Assembly (NCBI GenBank): GCA_034359265.1
Contig: CP136890.1
Span: 64,419,501-64,483,500 of the forward strand
Direction of reading: 5' to 3'
Source: Canna indica
Lineage: Eukaryota > Streptophyta > Magnoliopsida > Zingiberales > Cannaceae
DNA: 64,000 nt
In this document: piece by piece, positions 1 to 11,905 of the stretch
How positions within the stretch are numbered: the stretch's first letter is position 1
How the letters are laid out: each line of letters begins with the position of its first letter
Made by a program: the position numbers and the translations under genes
Notes under the pieces: model-generated
The model's input: the letters and a program-made list of their open reading frames with translations, nothing else
Told to the model about the DNA's origin: nothing
Database searches by the model: none

Positions 1-272
1 TACAAGATCTCGAAATGCGATCGTAAGTAATCTCTGTATGAATACATGACAATCATGGCTCTTCATCCCTGATATTTTGCAATCATCGACGTTCACACAT
101 CGAGATAAGTTTGAAGCATATCCATCGGGTAATCTGAGTTCTTTTACCCATTGACAAACATCTTTGATCTGTTATTTATTTAACACATATGAGGCCTTCG
201 GTTTCAGATATCGTCCATTGACCTCTTGTAACTCCAACTCTGGTGTTTTACCAAGTATTTTCATATCATGTC
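1..272 (-). pseudogene. CACTA TNP2-type transposase fragment
   Basis: This piece matches, almost base for base, the minus-strand transposase segment at about 21836-22108 (CACTA#3) and 42303-42570 (CACTA#4). It covers the middle part of the TNP2-type (Transposase_21) protein, including the stretch reading roughly SNLSRCVN and KSHDCHVFMQ in the better copies. Homology stops sharply at 272, where LTR sequence begins, and runs off the left window edge. No complete reading frame is left here. It may be the right part of an element lying mostly outside the window. Confidence 0.8.
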
Positions 273-1550
273 TTGGCACCAAAAGTCCCGGTAATTGTTC
301 CTTAGGTAAAAACTAGTAAACGATATATTTTTAAGGATTTTTTGGAAGCCTTTAACCTATGCATATTTGACCTTGGAGATTATAAAATGCTCGATTTTTG
401 AAAATTTGTACTGGACCCCAAAAATTAGATTTTGATTCTTAAGGATTTTGATATTTTAGATATTTTTATTGAATCCAAATGGGAGGTAATCCTTATATAA
501 CATTTATGTTTGAAAGTTATTAACTGCCTTATATAACATATAACACTTAAAGTTAAGAAATGTTATATAAGAAGACTTAGCGAAGACGGAACCCAGAAAC
601 GAACAAAAATCAACAAACTGCCTTGATTTCCAGGGTTCGACTGCTGGGCCGATCGACCAGAATAGCCCCAGAATCCATAGTGGGCTTTGGTCGATGGTCC
701 GATCGCTCAGTCGGTCGATCGGCCATCGATCGAGCGGCGCCAACGAGCAAAAATCAACCAGTTGGGTGAGCTGTTTTGGCTCTCTCCTATCGTGGCTTAT
801 AAATATCAGCCCTTGAGTGCCTTCCCATTTAATTTAACCTTCATTGAGCCATCATTGATCATTTATAAAGATTTCATTGAGCCATCTTTACAAGAACCCT
901 AGTTTTGATCTCAACTCGTTGATCTTGTCTTCAACCTTTGATCGATTAATCATTGAGATATCAAGAGGAACTACGACTCGTGTTTGGAGCTAAGTATTTA
1001 TTGTATTATTTATTTGCTCCATTATTTGTGTATTTTCTTGTTATTTACTTCGTATTTCTTGAGTGTGTAAACCTAGTGTGCTAGGTTGATTGAGTTGGTG
1101 GTTGCCTTGGTGTTAAGGCTTAAATTCACTGGTGTAAATATAGTTTACTAGGATTAGTTCAGTTATCCATAGGTTGAGGTGGGAGAGTGCTCTCGGTAGG
1201 AAGGTGAGATACTTCCGGGTGTGGAAGTGCCTTCGATTTTAGAGCGAAAACTTTCCGATGTAAATTCCTAATTGTAAGGAAACTAATTAATCTAGTTAAA
1301 CTAGTTTGGAAATCATAAGCGAGGAGCTTAGGTAGTGGAGTAGGCATTGGGGCCGAACCACTATAAATCATTGTGTTAGCATTGTTATTCTTGCTTGTGT
1401 TAATTGCTTTATTATTAATCACTTCCGCATTTAGTCGTTAAATTGATAACGTGCCTAAGTAGTTTAAGAAAATATTAAAATCAAAATTAGACGAAAAGAT
1501 TTAGTTAACATACTATTCACCCATCCTCTAGTTTGACCATTTCACCAATA
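273..1550 (+). mobile_element. Sirevirus-type LTR, 5'-truncated
   Basis: Plus-oriented LTR lacking its first ~270 bp. It aligns with the LTRs at 30774-32375 and (reverse) 35244-36864. It holds the landmarks common to these LTRs: a GGTCGATC/CGATCGAGC palindrome cluster (about 640-740), a TATA box TATAAATA near 799, and a conserved core around 1333-1372 (AGTGGAGTAGGC, then CGAACCACTATAAAT). The 3' end is CATTTCACCAATA, close to the usual CACCAACA end. The CACTA fragment at 1-272 replaces the missing LTR start, so this is a rearranged piece and no TSD can be assigned. Confidence 0.72.
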
Positions 1551-2552
1551 GAAGTCCTAGCTCCTCTTGATAGCTTTTGATGATGAATCAATAGTTCTAA
1601 GGCTCATTCAAGAAGGTATATGTCAAATGCTAGAGTTTAAGAGAAATAGCTCAATAAAGGCTCCAAATATTGTTAGAATGATTCAATGAATAGTTGGGGG
1701 CTTTGGAAGGCTTATTTTAGGACTATTTATAGAGCTCACAAGGGTAAGAGCTCAAACTAGCCATTTAACGGATCTAAAAATATCCCATGGGGTTTACGGT
1801 CGACCCAGGATCAACCGACATTCGGCCAATAACCTGGATGCTGTGTTGTTTTTTCCAGATTGCTAATTTTTCACAAGCTTTATTTATATTTCTTAATTTT
1901 AAGTTAATGTATCTATTTATTTTTATTCTTCGTTAACTTTTAAACATAAATGTAAAGAATGAAATACTCTCCATTTGGATTCAATAAAAATATCAACAAA
2001 AAAAAAAATCAAAATCTTTAAGGATCAAAATCCAAATTCTTGGTTCTAGTACTAATTTGCGAAAATCTAAAATTTTAAAATCTTCCAATCGTCAAATATG
2101 GATATGTTAAAGTTTTTTAAAAATTCCTTAAAAATCGGCCTTTAATTTGTTTCTACCCAAGGAATAATTAGCGGGACTTTTGGTGACAAAAAAATATCTA
2201 AATCATGTAGCCATACAAAGAGCTTCCTAGACTTCAAAAATTTCTAGGCCGTTTTTTGATTTGTATGGTTTTTAGGTTTTTGGGGTTTGAGTTTTGGTTT
2301 TCGGGTTTTGGAGTCTTTTTGCATCATGAAGAGGATTATACAACTATACTATACAACATAAACCTTAACTTTATCTTTCAGACGAAATCCGAGCATTAAC
2401 GATCAACCTTTTGATTTCTTCGATTTTTTGATCGTGGATGTCACGTGCAAACCGATATGGAACCTGAAAATATTTCTTGCTTAAACATTAGTTTCATGTT
2501 TGCTATCATCAAAATTGAGATTAAGACCAAGGTTGAAAACCTTAGGACAACA
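1551..2552 (-). mobile_element. Sirevirus-type LTR, inverted, 3'-truncated
   Basis: Minus-oriented LTR piece whose outer end at 2552 reads, on the minus strand, TGTTGTCCTAAGG, matching the start of the other LTRs. The text up to about 1840 parallels 35810-36180 (CCTCTTGATG-type box, then a short GGTCGACC-bearing stretch at 1795-1840). Its last third is missing where it abuts the LTR at 273-1550. The two pieces therefore lie head-to-head and share several hundred bases in inverted orientation. Confidence 0.65.
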
Positions 2553-3712
2553 AGGGGGCTTTTATATACCCGGGCAGAACCGTCACTTTAATGGTCGTTT
2601 GCCACTGCCCCACTAACGGGGTCACGTTCGTTCGTTAGTCAACAACCGACACTCGAGTGCCTTGGAAACTAACAATCGGATCTACAATTATAATTACCTT
2701 TTGTTAGAATTAATGACTGCATAGGCGGGTACACGGAAATGTGTCCTTTCTCTCCGCACAATCATCACATTTACTTCAGAAATCGAAGGGTCGCAAACCA
2801 ATAACGCTGATACTTGTCGAGATCTCTTGATTAGCACATCAGCCGAAGACCCAGCCGACGTCCATCTACAGACCAAGATCAGAGGTCGATGCGCTATTTT
2901 AAGCTTGGCACAAATTAAGTCCTCGGACTCCGACCAAGCTCAGGGACTGTGGATAAGACTAGCACTTTGGGCCCGACCGAATTAGGCGTAGAAGTGCCCA
3001 CACTCATGAACCAAACTCAATTATAACCAAACACGACTCAACCCAGAGGCTCCACCTGGCCATATAAGGACATTTACGTCCTAATTAATTATAAGGGATT
3101 CGTCAATTATGAACATGATATCTCAGGGATTAGCCTCGACCCAATCTGAGCACATCCCTATGAGATTACCGGGAGGCATTATCGCCAGACATCCCTCAGG
3201 ACTATATATAGACACGATGCTCACCAAGTACAAAAAATATTCCAATTTCTATTATATACCCTCACCTGAAATTTCTTCTTACTTGAGCATCAGAGTATCT
3301 TTTGCAGGTTCGCGCGCGCGCACTACTACAATTTTGCCTTTTAGCGATGATTGTCATGACGTTTGCTAGCAATGATAAATACTGCAAAAATCTTTATCAT
3401 CAATTAATGAATTCTCATTAGATCCATTGTCATTAAAGGCTTCAGAAGAAATTTATACAATTGCTGGTAAAAATAAAAATAATCACCACTAAATGTATAT
3501 ATATTTAAATCTATAACTTTTTTATAATTTTTTTTAATAATAGTTGATCAATAATGTAAAATATTTGTCCCCTCTAGTTATATATTTAGCAATAATTATT
3601 TTATTGCTATTAATTAATTTTCACTAAAAAAAATAATCTCTTGTAGTGCCGTGGGAGTCATACCTGATCAGGAAAACGTCGGATCGCATCAGTCCAATTT
3701 CAAGCAAGAACA
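2553..3712 (+). mobile_element. Tat-type gypsy 3' end with 3' LTR (2950-3712)
   Basis: The LTR starts TGGATAAGACTAGCAC at 2950, just after a polypurine-like GCTCAGGGACTG, and ends CAAGCAAGAACA at 3712. It aligns with the LTRs at 29520-29958 (start TGGACTGGACTAGC, end GGCAAGAACA) and 37301-38671. Once the MITE inside it is removed the LTR is about 432 bp, in line with 439 and 436 bp for the other two. 2553-2949 is noncoding internal sequence before the LTR; its last bases (CTCGGACTC..ACCAAGCTC) match those before the LTR at 37301. Assignment to the Tat lineage rests on the related copy at 29520 and its primer-binding site. Confidence 0.65.
3321..3648. mobile_element. CACTA-type MITE inside the Tat LTR
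   Basis: A 328-bp AT-rich insert with termini CACTACTACAA and, reversed, CACTACAAGAG. It is noncoding and interrupts the Tat LTR, whose other copies are continuous here. Flanking triplets are GCG and CCG, a 3-bp TSD with one change, as expected for CACTA elements. The left flank is an alternating CG run (GCGCGCGCG). A diverged relative lies at about 32440-32630. Confidence 0.68.
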
Positions 3713-4715
3713 ATTATATTTCAAAGGCAACCTACAGAATGATGGTCAATAACGAGGAGTATATTCTACGTACTAACATTAATTAGATACTAACTATGTG
3801 GACGTAGGTGGACAAAAGCGAGCATGGTCGAGCCTGCGACACAGGTATTGCAGCCCATGTCAGCTTTGCTGCAGCTGCATGATTGCACCTTCACCGTTGT
3901 AGGGCAATGTACATTGCACACATTTGGAGTGGCTAGTTGCGTTGGAGACTTTTTAGCACGAGCTAAAGAATTAGATGACACAGGTATTGAGATACTTAGT
4001 AGATATATCTATGCGATTCCTAGGTGGTGCTCCCCTCTCTTGGTGTGACGATGACTACATTAGATCCTCTTCGTTGTTATGCCATGTCAACTCCCCACAC
4101 TCAGTCCCTAATGAACTTTTTTTAATTATAGTGATTTTTGTCAATACTTTATAGATATTTGATAATATTTGATATTTTGGTGTATAAATGAGTGAATTGT
4201 ACTATAAAACATAATTAATGGTGCTGAACATGTGTTTTTTTTTTAAATTTTCGAGTATTTATTTTTATAATTTTTAAATTATAAAAACAATTTTTTTTTA
4301 AAAAAAATAACCATTCCTGATGGTGTTGAGATGGCATACGTGTAGCAAAACATATATGTACCGTAAATTCTAGAACCCTTCTACAATAGTTAAGTAATTA
4401 ATTATATTCATTGCTAATTACATATCGAACTGAGTATAACTTGTTGCCTAAACGTATTACTTGTCGTATGTCTTTGTCACGACTCATTTAAATTACCAAT
4501 AATAGTTTTTTCATCATCGTAATTATGGTAAATAATATTTTTTGTGATGGCCATGTTTCCCATTACATATTTTCTACGACCAACTTTAGCGACATTGTTG
4601 ATATATATGAATTAGCGATGGGTACGTACAAAGTCGTCCCTAATGTCGATATTTATTACTTGTTTAGTCAAAAAAATCTATTAAACCCAATAAGTTGTAT
4701 CGAAACTTGAAATAT
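3713..4715. other. Non-repeat DNA, no gene confirmed
   Basis: AT-rich DNA between the Tat LTR and CACTA#1, with no transposon termini recognised. The one feature of note is the exon-like stretch at 3808-3983, listed separately. The rest (about 4050-4715) shows poly-T and poly-A runs and short open frames with no recognisable protein. Confidence 0.5.
3808..3983 (+). pseudogene. Unidentified exon-like coding fragment
   Basis: About 58 codons of low-AT, protein-like sequence in otherwise AT-rich DNA. It is preceded by a splice-acceptor-like GACGTAG (ends 3807) and followed by a donor-like ACACAG/GTATTG (after 3983). Translation from TGG at 3809 includes VEPATQVLQPMSALLQLHD and later CTLHTFGVASCVGDFLARA. 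The amphipathic pattern and codon use look like real coding sequence, but I do not recognise the family. No adjoining exon was found before the Tat LTR on the left or CACTA#1 on the right, so it is probably one exon of a broken host gene. A chance open frame remains possible. Confidence 0.35.
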
Positions 4716-5010
4716 CACTACTAGAAATATATTTCTTCAGCAACGACTATCAGCAACGACTATAAGCAACGGCCGCTCAAATCATTGGAATTTCCAACGG
4801 CGTTCTTACTGTCGCTCGGGCCGTTGCAGATGTGATGTATCTGCAATAGCTTTGTTACGGTCGCTCGAGCCGTTGCAGATATATTATCACATTAGCAACG
4901 GCTACGACATCCGTCACTCTTGAGCCGATCACGCGCTTACGACGCGAAAATAAAATACTTATTAGCAACGGTTTTCTAACGGACAAGTGAACCGTTGTTG
5001 ATAAGTTTAT
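4716..5010 (+). repeat. CACTA#1 left subterminal repeat array
   Basis: Repeated short motif CAGCAACGGC / GCCGTTGC in both orientations just inside the terminus. In En/Spm-type elements such subterminal arrays are the binding sites of the element's accessory protein. The same motif family is found in both ends of CACTA#3 and #4 and the right end of #1. Confidence 0.75.
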
Positions 5011-5828
5011 ATAGATCGACGGATCGTGCCCGCCCTTCCTCCTTCTTCTTCCTCTTCTTGCTGTTGCCGCCGCCTTGCTGCCGCCGCCAACTGTTGCTGC
5101 GCGCCATCGCCGCCCCGTCGTCGACCGCCGAATCCAGTCGCCACCATCGTCGCTTGCTCTAGATATGTCGCGCGCCACCCTCGATCTCCATTCACTGTAG
5201 AGCCGGCCGACGGCCAGCTGCCGGAGCATTGTCCAGTGTCCGGACACTGGACTCCGGCGCCGAAAATAGATTAATTGGTAGATTAATTGGTAGATTAATT
5301 ATTTAATTCTTAGATTAATTATTTAATTATTAGATTAATTATTAGATTAGTTAGGGTTTAATTAGTTCATTATTTGTTTAGATTAGTTAGGGTTTAGATT
5401 AATTTTTAGATTAATCTATTTAAATTAATGTTATGTTTTAGATTAATGTATAGATTAATGTTATGTTAATTAGTTAATTAAAATAAATGCTATATTTTAG
5501 ATTAATATTAATTAGTTAAAATGTTAATTAGTGCGGAGTCATCCTCAGTGGACTCGCGCCGGAATCATCCACTTCGATTTCGCGCCGAAATTGTCCACTA
5601 TGGACTCGAATTGACTCGAAACATTTAGAAAATAATCATCCCTCCGACGAGTTGATACGTTTCACGTACGCATCGACGAGTCAGATATGATTTAGCAAAA
5701 CCTTAGATCCGTTCGGGGGTTGTATGTTCGTGTGAAAGAAGTAGATGATCTTGTATACGACGTACAACCCTTGAATTGTCCCTGATTGGACAATTTGAGA
5801 ATATAATTATTTGTGTTGCACTTAGTTT

Positions 5829-5967
5829 TTTCTTTTAATCGTTAACTCATTCTAAATTTCGGCAGCATCTCTCTTGTTCTTTGATACGCGCCCAGATGAT
5901 ATGAGTATTTGAAGAATTGTAGGAAGATGCTGCCGAAATTTAGAATGAAGTTAGCGGTTAAAAGAAA
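5829..5967. repeat. Conserved hairpin upstream of CACTA#1 transposase
   Basis: Inverted repeat with ~40-bp arms. The left arm (5829-5870) contains TCTAAATTTCGGCAGCATCT and the right arm (about 5925-5967) AGATGCTGCCGAAATTTAGA, around a loop of ~55 bp. It ends about 95 bp before the transposase ATG at 6064. Equivalent hairpins lie at the same place in CACTA#2 (11432-11570) and #4 (44507-44660). Confidence 0.8.
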
Positions 5968-6913
5968 TACTTAGTGCAATATGAATAACATGAATTTCGA
6001 ATGGAATAGGACCATCTCACCTAAAGGAATTAACTAAAGAAATTGTCATTGATTAACAGAATCATGTCGGACGATCGAAGTTGGATGTACCGACGTCTTG
6101 ATCGTGGAGCTTTAACAAATGACACTACTAGAATTGTGGTCATCAGCGACGACTGATACCGTGGTTGAACCGTCGGTGATGAATATCACGGACGACATCA
6201 ACCGTGGCAAAGAACCGTCACTGATGTGCGCATCTCAGATGTGTTGTGACGACCGAGCTCGGCCGTCACACGTAATCATTAGCAACAGCCTCATGGGCTG
6301 TCGCTGATTTAAAATCATCAGTGACGGCTCTAGGCGCTTTCATTGATATAACCATCAGCCACGGCTATAAGCCGTTGGTTATACTATTAGCAATCGTGAT
6401 ATTTGGTCCTGCCCATGCCATCAGCCATTTACGATAGGCTTTCAGCCACGGCTTAGTGATGGTTAACCGTTGGGTAAACTGTGGCTAAAGATGTTATCCT
6501 GTAATTGAAAAAACTAATTTTTTTTAAAATTCCTGTATATTACAATCTATTTTCAATCACATATTACAATCAGAAAACATCGTACACATGCATTTGAAAC
6601 CAAACATATAAGTTTTACATAAATATCATCAATCTCAGCCACAAACCGAAGGCAAACAATTATCAAAATATCATCTATATATCCAAGTATCAAAATATCA
6701 TCTATATCAAGTATCAAAATATAAACAAAATACAATTAATCAAAATCTCACAATGGTGGTGGAGGCGGTGGAGTCGACAACGACTGGGTCAGGAGCGTCG
6801 ATTGGGTCGAGGAGGATGACGTGAGATGCAATCTGAGTGAGGAGTGTCTGCATGTTCTGGATAGTCTGTCTCAAGTTGTCATTCGTCCGCCTCTACTCCT
6901 ACATCTCCAGCCT

Positions 6914-7680
6914 CTACTCCTCCATCGTCTGTCTCTGCTGGGTGAGCTCCGACTCCATGGCCGCTATCCGGCTCTGGTCCTGCGCTCGGGATGATGAGGG
7001 CCACTCACCCGCTGTCGGAGGAGTTGGTGCCCCAAGTGGCCCGAGCACGGTGCGTGCATGGCCACTGTCTGCAAAGCCATAAACACGGTCGTGCTCCCAG
7101 CCACCTGTGGCCTCCACCCAAACTCCTGCGTCGAACTCCTCCGGTGTGCCTCCACTCTCGATCACAGTCCTCGTGTAAGTTTCCTACACATGTTTATACT
7201 TTAAGTATATATAAACTATAAATAAAAATTGTGTAAATCAAATAAACAATATATAAATACTTACCCTTATATACGAGGCTCTGCTATCAACGTAGTCCCC
7301 CACTCCTCGTCGACGACGGTGGGTGCATAAACTTTCGGATCATCCCCGCTATTGTGCGGGGGACGTCCTCTTGCTCAAATCTACACAAAATATAAATTCA
7401 TAATATGATATTTTGAAATAAATAAATTATAAGAAATAATTGATGCATATACTTACCGTCTTCCGCGCACACTAACTGCTCTGCGCAGTGCTCCCTCGGG
7501 TGGCGGAGGGAGAATTATGTTAGGCCCTCGTGGCCTACGTCTCAAAGACGACGGTCCTGGATCAGCTGAAGGGATGGTGGCTGGAGCTGGGGGAATGGTG
7601 GATGGATCAGGTGGGGGAATGGTGGCCGGACCAGGTGGGGGAATGGTGGCTGGAGATGGGGGGATTGTGGTGGAAGACAA
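6914..7680 (-). pseudogene. CACTA#2 Transposase_24-type gene, deleted core
   Basis: Remnant of the second CACTA gene. The first exon (7680-7453) gives a proline-rich, repeated PPSPATIPPPGPATIPPPDP-like stretch, then RRRPRGPN and a tail like exon 1 of CACTA#3/#4. A short second exon is recognisable near 7330-7378 (FEQEDVPR, then a spurious join). The last exon (about 7165-6914) reads GGTPEEFDAGVWVEATGGWE and FADSGHARTVLGPLGAP, matching the last exon of #3. The conserved central Transposase_24 exon with WAEDQRPF is missing, so the protein could not fold as the family does. The proline repeats are absent from the other copies. Confidence 0.72.
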
Positions 7681-7938
7681 AGGGGCAGTGGGTACAGGTG
7701 GGGCGGGTGGTAATACGAGGAATGCCTCATTGAGAACTGATATCTCGAACCATAGCTGTAAAAATTTAATATAATTAGATTATATTATAATAGATTAATA
7801 GATATATTTAATAATTGAATATATACTTCACATTTACAATTATTCATCATCGTCATTATCATCATTCGTGTAATACTCTTCTTCTTGTTTTTCTGTATAT
7901 GAATCTTGAAATTCTTCTTCGTCTCCCTCATCTTCATT

Positions 7939-10900
7939 CTATTCTTCCTCAACTTCATTATCGTCGTCATGAACGTATTCTATTTCCAATTGAACTAACT
8001 CTGTGTCATCATCCTCGAGTATTGGACTAACTCGTTCCACTTCGGAAGGATCTTCTTCTTGATAGAAGTCATCTGCTAGCTCATTATCTCCAACTATCGG
8101 GTCAACTTTTCCTCTGGCTTTAGTCTTACAGACTACACGCCGGTTTGTCTTATCTTTCTTTCGAGATGAATACTGCATATAATATACTTGTTCAGCTTGA
8201 GATGATAATATAAATGGCTCATTTGAAGCCAATTTTGATTTGTAATTGACCTCGACCAGCTGTTTATACTTTGGATGAACTCTCATGCCCCTATCGCTTG
8301 TATCGAACCAATGACATTTAAAAAGGACAACTGATTTATATCCGAAAAATTGTAATTCAATGATTTCTTCCAATAGTCCGTAAAAGTCAACATCACATTC
8401 AGCATACATTGTCCCTTTGACGCAGACCCCGGCATTCATAGTCTTTTTTATAGATGAATATTCAAGTGTGTGAAATTTATATCCATTGACGAAATAACCA
8501 TTATAACACTGAACAAGTTGTGCCGGTCCGCTAGCAAACTCAAAGATTTGGTTATCTATTTCGCCTCTGTGTTCTGTGCTGTAAGCTTGAAACCAATTAG
8601 GGAACTCACGATTCCGTAATTTTTCTAATTTCTTATCACTGTAAATTGAGTATTTTGTCACCATCTCAATGTTAAATATTTCAATGAACTTCTCAAGCTC
8701 TGGACAGTTTAGTAAAACGTACAAGTAGGCCAAATGGTACTCTTCACCGCTTAAGAATCGAGACGGATGAGAACCCAAAGCACGACCGGGGTAACAAAAG
8801 ATATTTAAACAACCATCTGATGGTCGAGCTCCCCCGTCGTCGTTCCATGGAAGACGATCGATTAAGTCTTGTCTTGATTGTTGATTCAAAATAAAATGAG
8901 TAGAAAGTTGAAATTTCTTGAATTATATATGCTTCTGATATGGAACCTTCAACTACGGCGGTGTTCTTTACTTTTTTCTTCAGACGATTCTTGTATCTTT
9001 CAAATAAGTACATCCATCGGTATTGAATGGGGCCACCAACTTGTGCCTCGTATGCTAAGTGTATCGATAGATGCTCCATCGAGTCAAAAAATGCAGGAGG
9101 GAAAAATTGCTCCAACTTGCATATGATTTCAACAATATTATTTTCAAGTGCTGACATATCTTCAACTCGAAGTACATTTGCACAAATGTTTATGAAAAAC
9201 ATACTTAATTCTATCAACGGACCCCAAATCTTATCATGTAGATGATCTCGAAACGCGACCGGAAGCAATCTCTGCATGAATACATGACAATCGTGGCTCT
9301 TCATCCCCGATATTTTGCATTCATCGATGTTTACACATCGAGATAAGTTTGAGGCATATCCATCGGGTAATCTAAATTCTTTGAACCTTTGATACACATC
9401 TTTCATCTGTTGTTTATTTAACACATACGGTGCCTTTGGCTTATGAAGTCGTCCGTTGACCTCTTGCAACTCTAACTCAGGTCTCTTACAAAGTATTTTT
9501 ACATCACGTCGGGCCTTCCCATTATCTTTAGTTTTGCCAAAAATATCCATAACTATGTTAAAAATATTATCAAACATATTTTTTTCAATGTGCATGACGT
9601 CCAAATTATACCGAATCAGTAATGAACTCCAATACGACAATTCCCAAAAGATACTTTTTTTCACCTAGTTATGTGTTTGACCAAAGCCTGGAATTCTTAC
9701 ATTTCGACCAAAAGTAATCTCTGGAAGCAATTGAACACGTGCTAACATCTGTTCACCAGACAACATCGGTGGTGGCTCATCTCTTTTGACTCTACCCTTG
9801 ATAAATTTATCCTGATTCCTTCAATACTGATGGTTAGACGTTAGGAACCGGCGATGATGATCAAAGAAGAAAATTTTCCGACTATTCTCAAGACTGAAGA
9901 ATTTTGAGTGTTCCGTGCAATACGGGCAAGAGAGTCACCCATGCGTGCTCCAACCAGACAATATGCCATAGGCTAGGAAATCATTGATTGTCCACAATAT
10001 AGCAGCTCGTAAAGTGAAGTTTCTCTTCCGGTGACAATCATAAGTGACAACTCCCTCAGCCCACAATGTTTTGAGTTCATCAATTAGGGGATGGAGAAAC
10101 ACGTCAATTTCTTTGCGAGGACCCGTAGGACCCAAAATAATCATCGAAAGATAGATAAATTCATCTTTCATACACATTGAGGGCGGCAAATTATAAACTA
10201 TTAACAGCACTGGCCATATTGAATACAAAGTTGCTGAATTACCAAACAGATTAAAACCATTTGTGCACAATCCCATCCTGATATTTCTAGTCTCCCCAGC
10301 AAATGAAGGATAACACCTATCCAAATGTTTCCATGCTTCACTTTTGGATGGATGAGTCATTATTGTATCATCACGACTTCTTGCATGCCAACTCATATAG
10401 GGGGCAGTCTTTTCCGACATGGATAACCTTTGAAGTCTCGGTGTTAGTGGAAAATACCGAAGCACCTTAAAGGGGATATTTTTTTTATCGGACCGATTTC
10501 TTCTCCTTGTAACGAGGATGTTCATATACCGGGCATTGCTCTAACTGTGCATTTTCTTTATAATATAAAATGCAGTTATATGGGCATGCGTGTATCTTTT
10601 CGTACCCAAGCCCTAATTTCCTCATCAACTTTTTTGTCTTATAAAAGGTTGGCTCAAACTTGTTATTTGGAGGTAGCATACCATTGATAAAGCCTGCAAT
10701 CCGATCAAACGCAACCCCGCTGATATTACAATCGGACTTGATGTTCAGGAGTTGTGTCATTGCCGAAAATCTTGTATAATTAGGACAATTCTCATACAAC
10801 GGTTCATCGGCAGCTTTCAACATCTTGTAAAATTCTGCAGCCTCCTTATTCGGTAATTCAATATGTATCGCAGGTTGTTCTTCAGTGACTTCAACTGTCG

Positions 10901-11336
10901 TAGTATCTGGTGGCACTACCATCTCAGTAACTGACTCAATATTATCATTTAAATGGAATTGTCCTCCAAGACTATCCAGAATTATTGTTCTATAAGGATT
11001 AGGTGGATTGGAAGAAGAAACACTAGTAGAAGAAGATTAACCATGAGTTAGGACAATAGGATTGCTCGACGTCCCGACTTGATGTGACTCCCCGTGATAA
11101 TTCCATACAAAATATATCGGTGTGAATCCTTTTGTATACAGATGTAGTGTGACAGTTTCTCGATCCAAAAATCTTATGTTCGAACATTTCCGGCACGGAC
11201 ATCGGATTTTATCACCACTAAGGAATTTATCATTCGAGTAGGCGAAATTTAAGAAGTAAGTTACGCCTACTCAAAATTCGTCCGTTATAGCTCCACGATG
11301 AATTCGTCGGCACATCCAACTTCGATCGCCCGACAT
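7939..11336 (-). pseudogene. CACTA#2 TNP2-type transposase, decayed
   Basis: Begins at ATG 11336 (MSGDRSWMCRR), with the Transpos_assoc domain to about 11130, the TNP2 core at about 10850-9800, the central region at 9664-8890 and the C-terminal region at 8889-7939. Open blocks are at 10922-10485, 10525-9935, 9664-8744 and 8889-7939, in different frames, so several frameshifts and stops separate them. An early TGA replaces the arginine codon in EFRLGV seen in CACTA#4; the same codon is also TGA in CACTA#1. Sequence divergence from #3/#4 is clearly greater than between #3 and #4. Non-functional. Confidence 0.88.
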
Positions 11337-11431
11337 GTTCTGTCAAAAAGTTTGCAATATCTTTAGGTAATGTCTTTAGGTGGGATTGTCCTATTCCATT
11401 CGGGATTCATGTTATTCATATTGCACTTAAT

Positions 11432-11570
11432 ATTCTTTTAATCATTAACTTCATTCTAAATTTCGGCAGCATCTCCCTACAGTTCTCCGAATACGCATAT
11501 CATCTGGATGCGTATCGGAGAACAAGGGAGATACAAGCCAAAATTTAAAAATGAAGTTAATGACTAAAAA
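11432..11570. repeat. Conserved hairpin upstream of CACTA#2 transposase
   Basis: Inverted repeat 96 bp before the ATG at 11336. The outer arms contain TTCATTCTAAATTTCGGC and its imperfect complement, and inner arms are GTTCTCCGAATACGC / GCGTATCGGAGAAC around ATATCATCTGGAT. The inner arm is shared with CACTA#4. Confidence 0.75.
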
Positions 11571-11769
11571 AAAAACTAAGTGCAATATAAATAACTATGT
11601 TCCCAAATTGTCCAATTTGGGATAATTCAAGGGTTGTACGTCGTATAAAAGATCATTAACTTCGTTTACACGAACATACAACCCCCGAACGGATCTAAGG
11701 TTTTGCAAAATTAAAACTTGACTCGTCGATCATACGTGAAACGTATCAACTCATCTTGATTTTTTTCTA

Positions 11770-11905
11770 ACTTTATGGATGCCGGTGCGAGTCCAAAGTG
11801 GACGATTCCGGCACGAGTCCATCCATTGTGGACGATTTCGACACGGGCGAGTCTAATCATTGTGGATGATTCCGGCACGAGTCCTCAGTGGACGATTCCG
11901 CGTGA
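11770..11905. repeat. Short GTGGACGATTCCGGC-type repeats
   Basis: Four to five degenerate units of the form GAGTCC..GTGGACGATTCCGGCAC, upstream of the CACTA#2 transposase. They correspond to the regular 26-bp arrays of CACTA#3 (22270-22470) and #4 (44875-45092); CACTA#1 has a degenerate version at about 5535-5610. Confidence 0.6.

Noticed and set aside
4855..5247. 130-codon minus-strand ORF and overlapping ORFs at 5007-5274
   Set aside because: They lie in the GC-rich subterminal/leader region of CACTA#1, are low-complexity (Arg/Ala runs) in several frames at once, and have no domain.
7939..8889. 316-codon ORF as a host gene
   Set aside because: It matches the C-terminal region of the CACTA transposases in #3 and #4.
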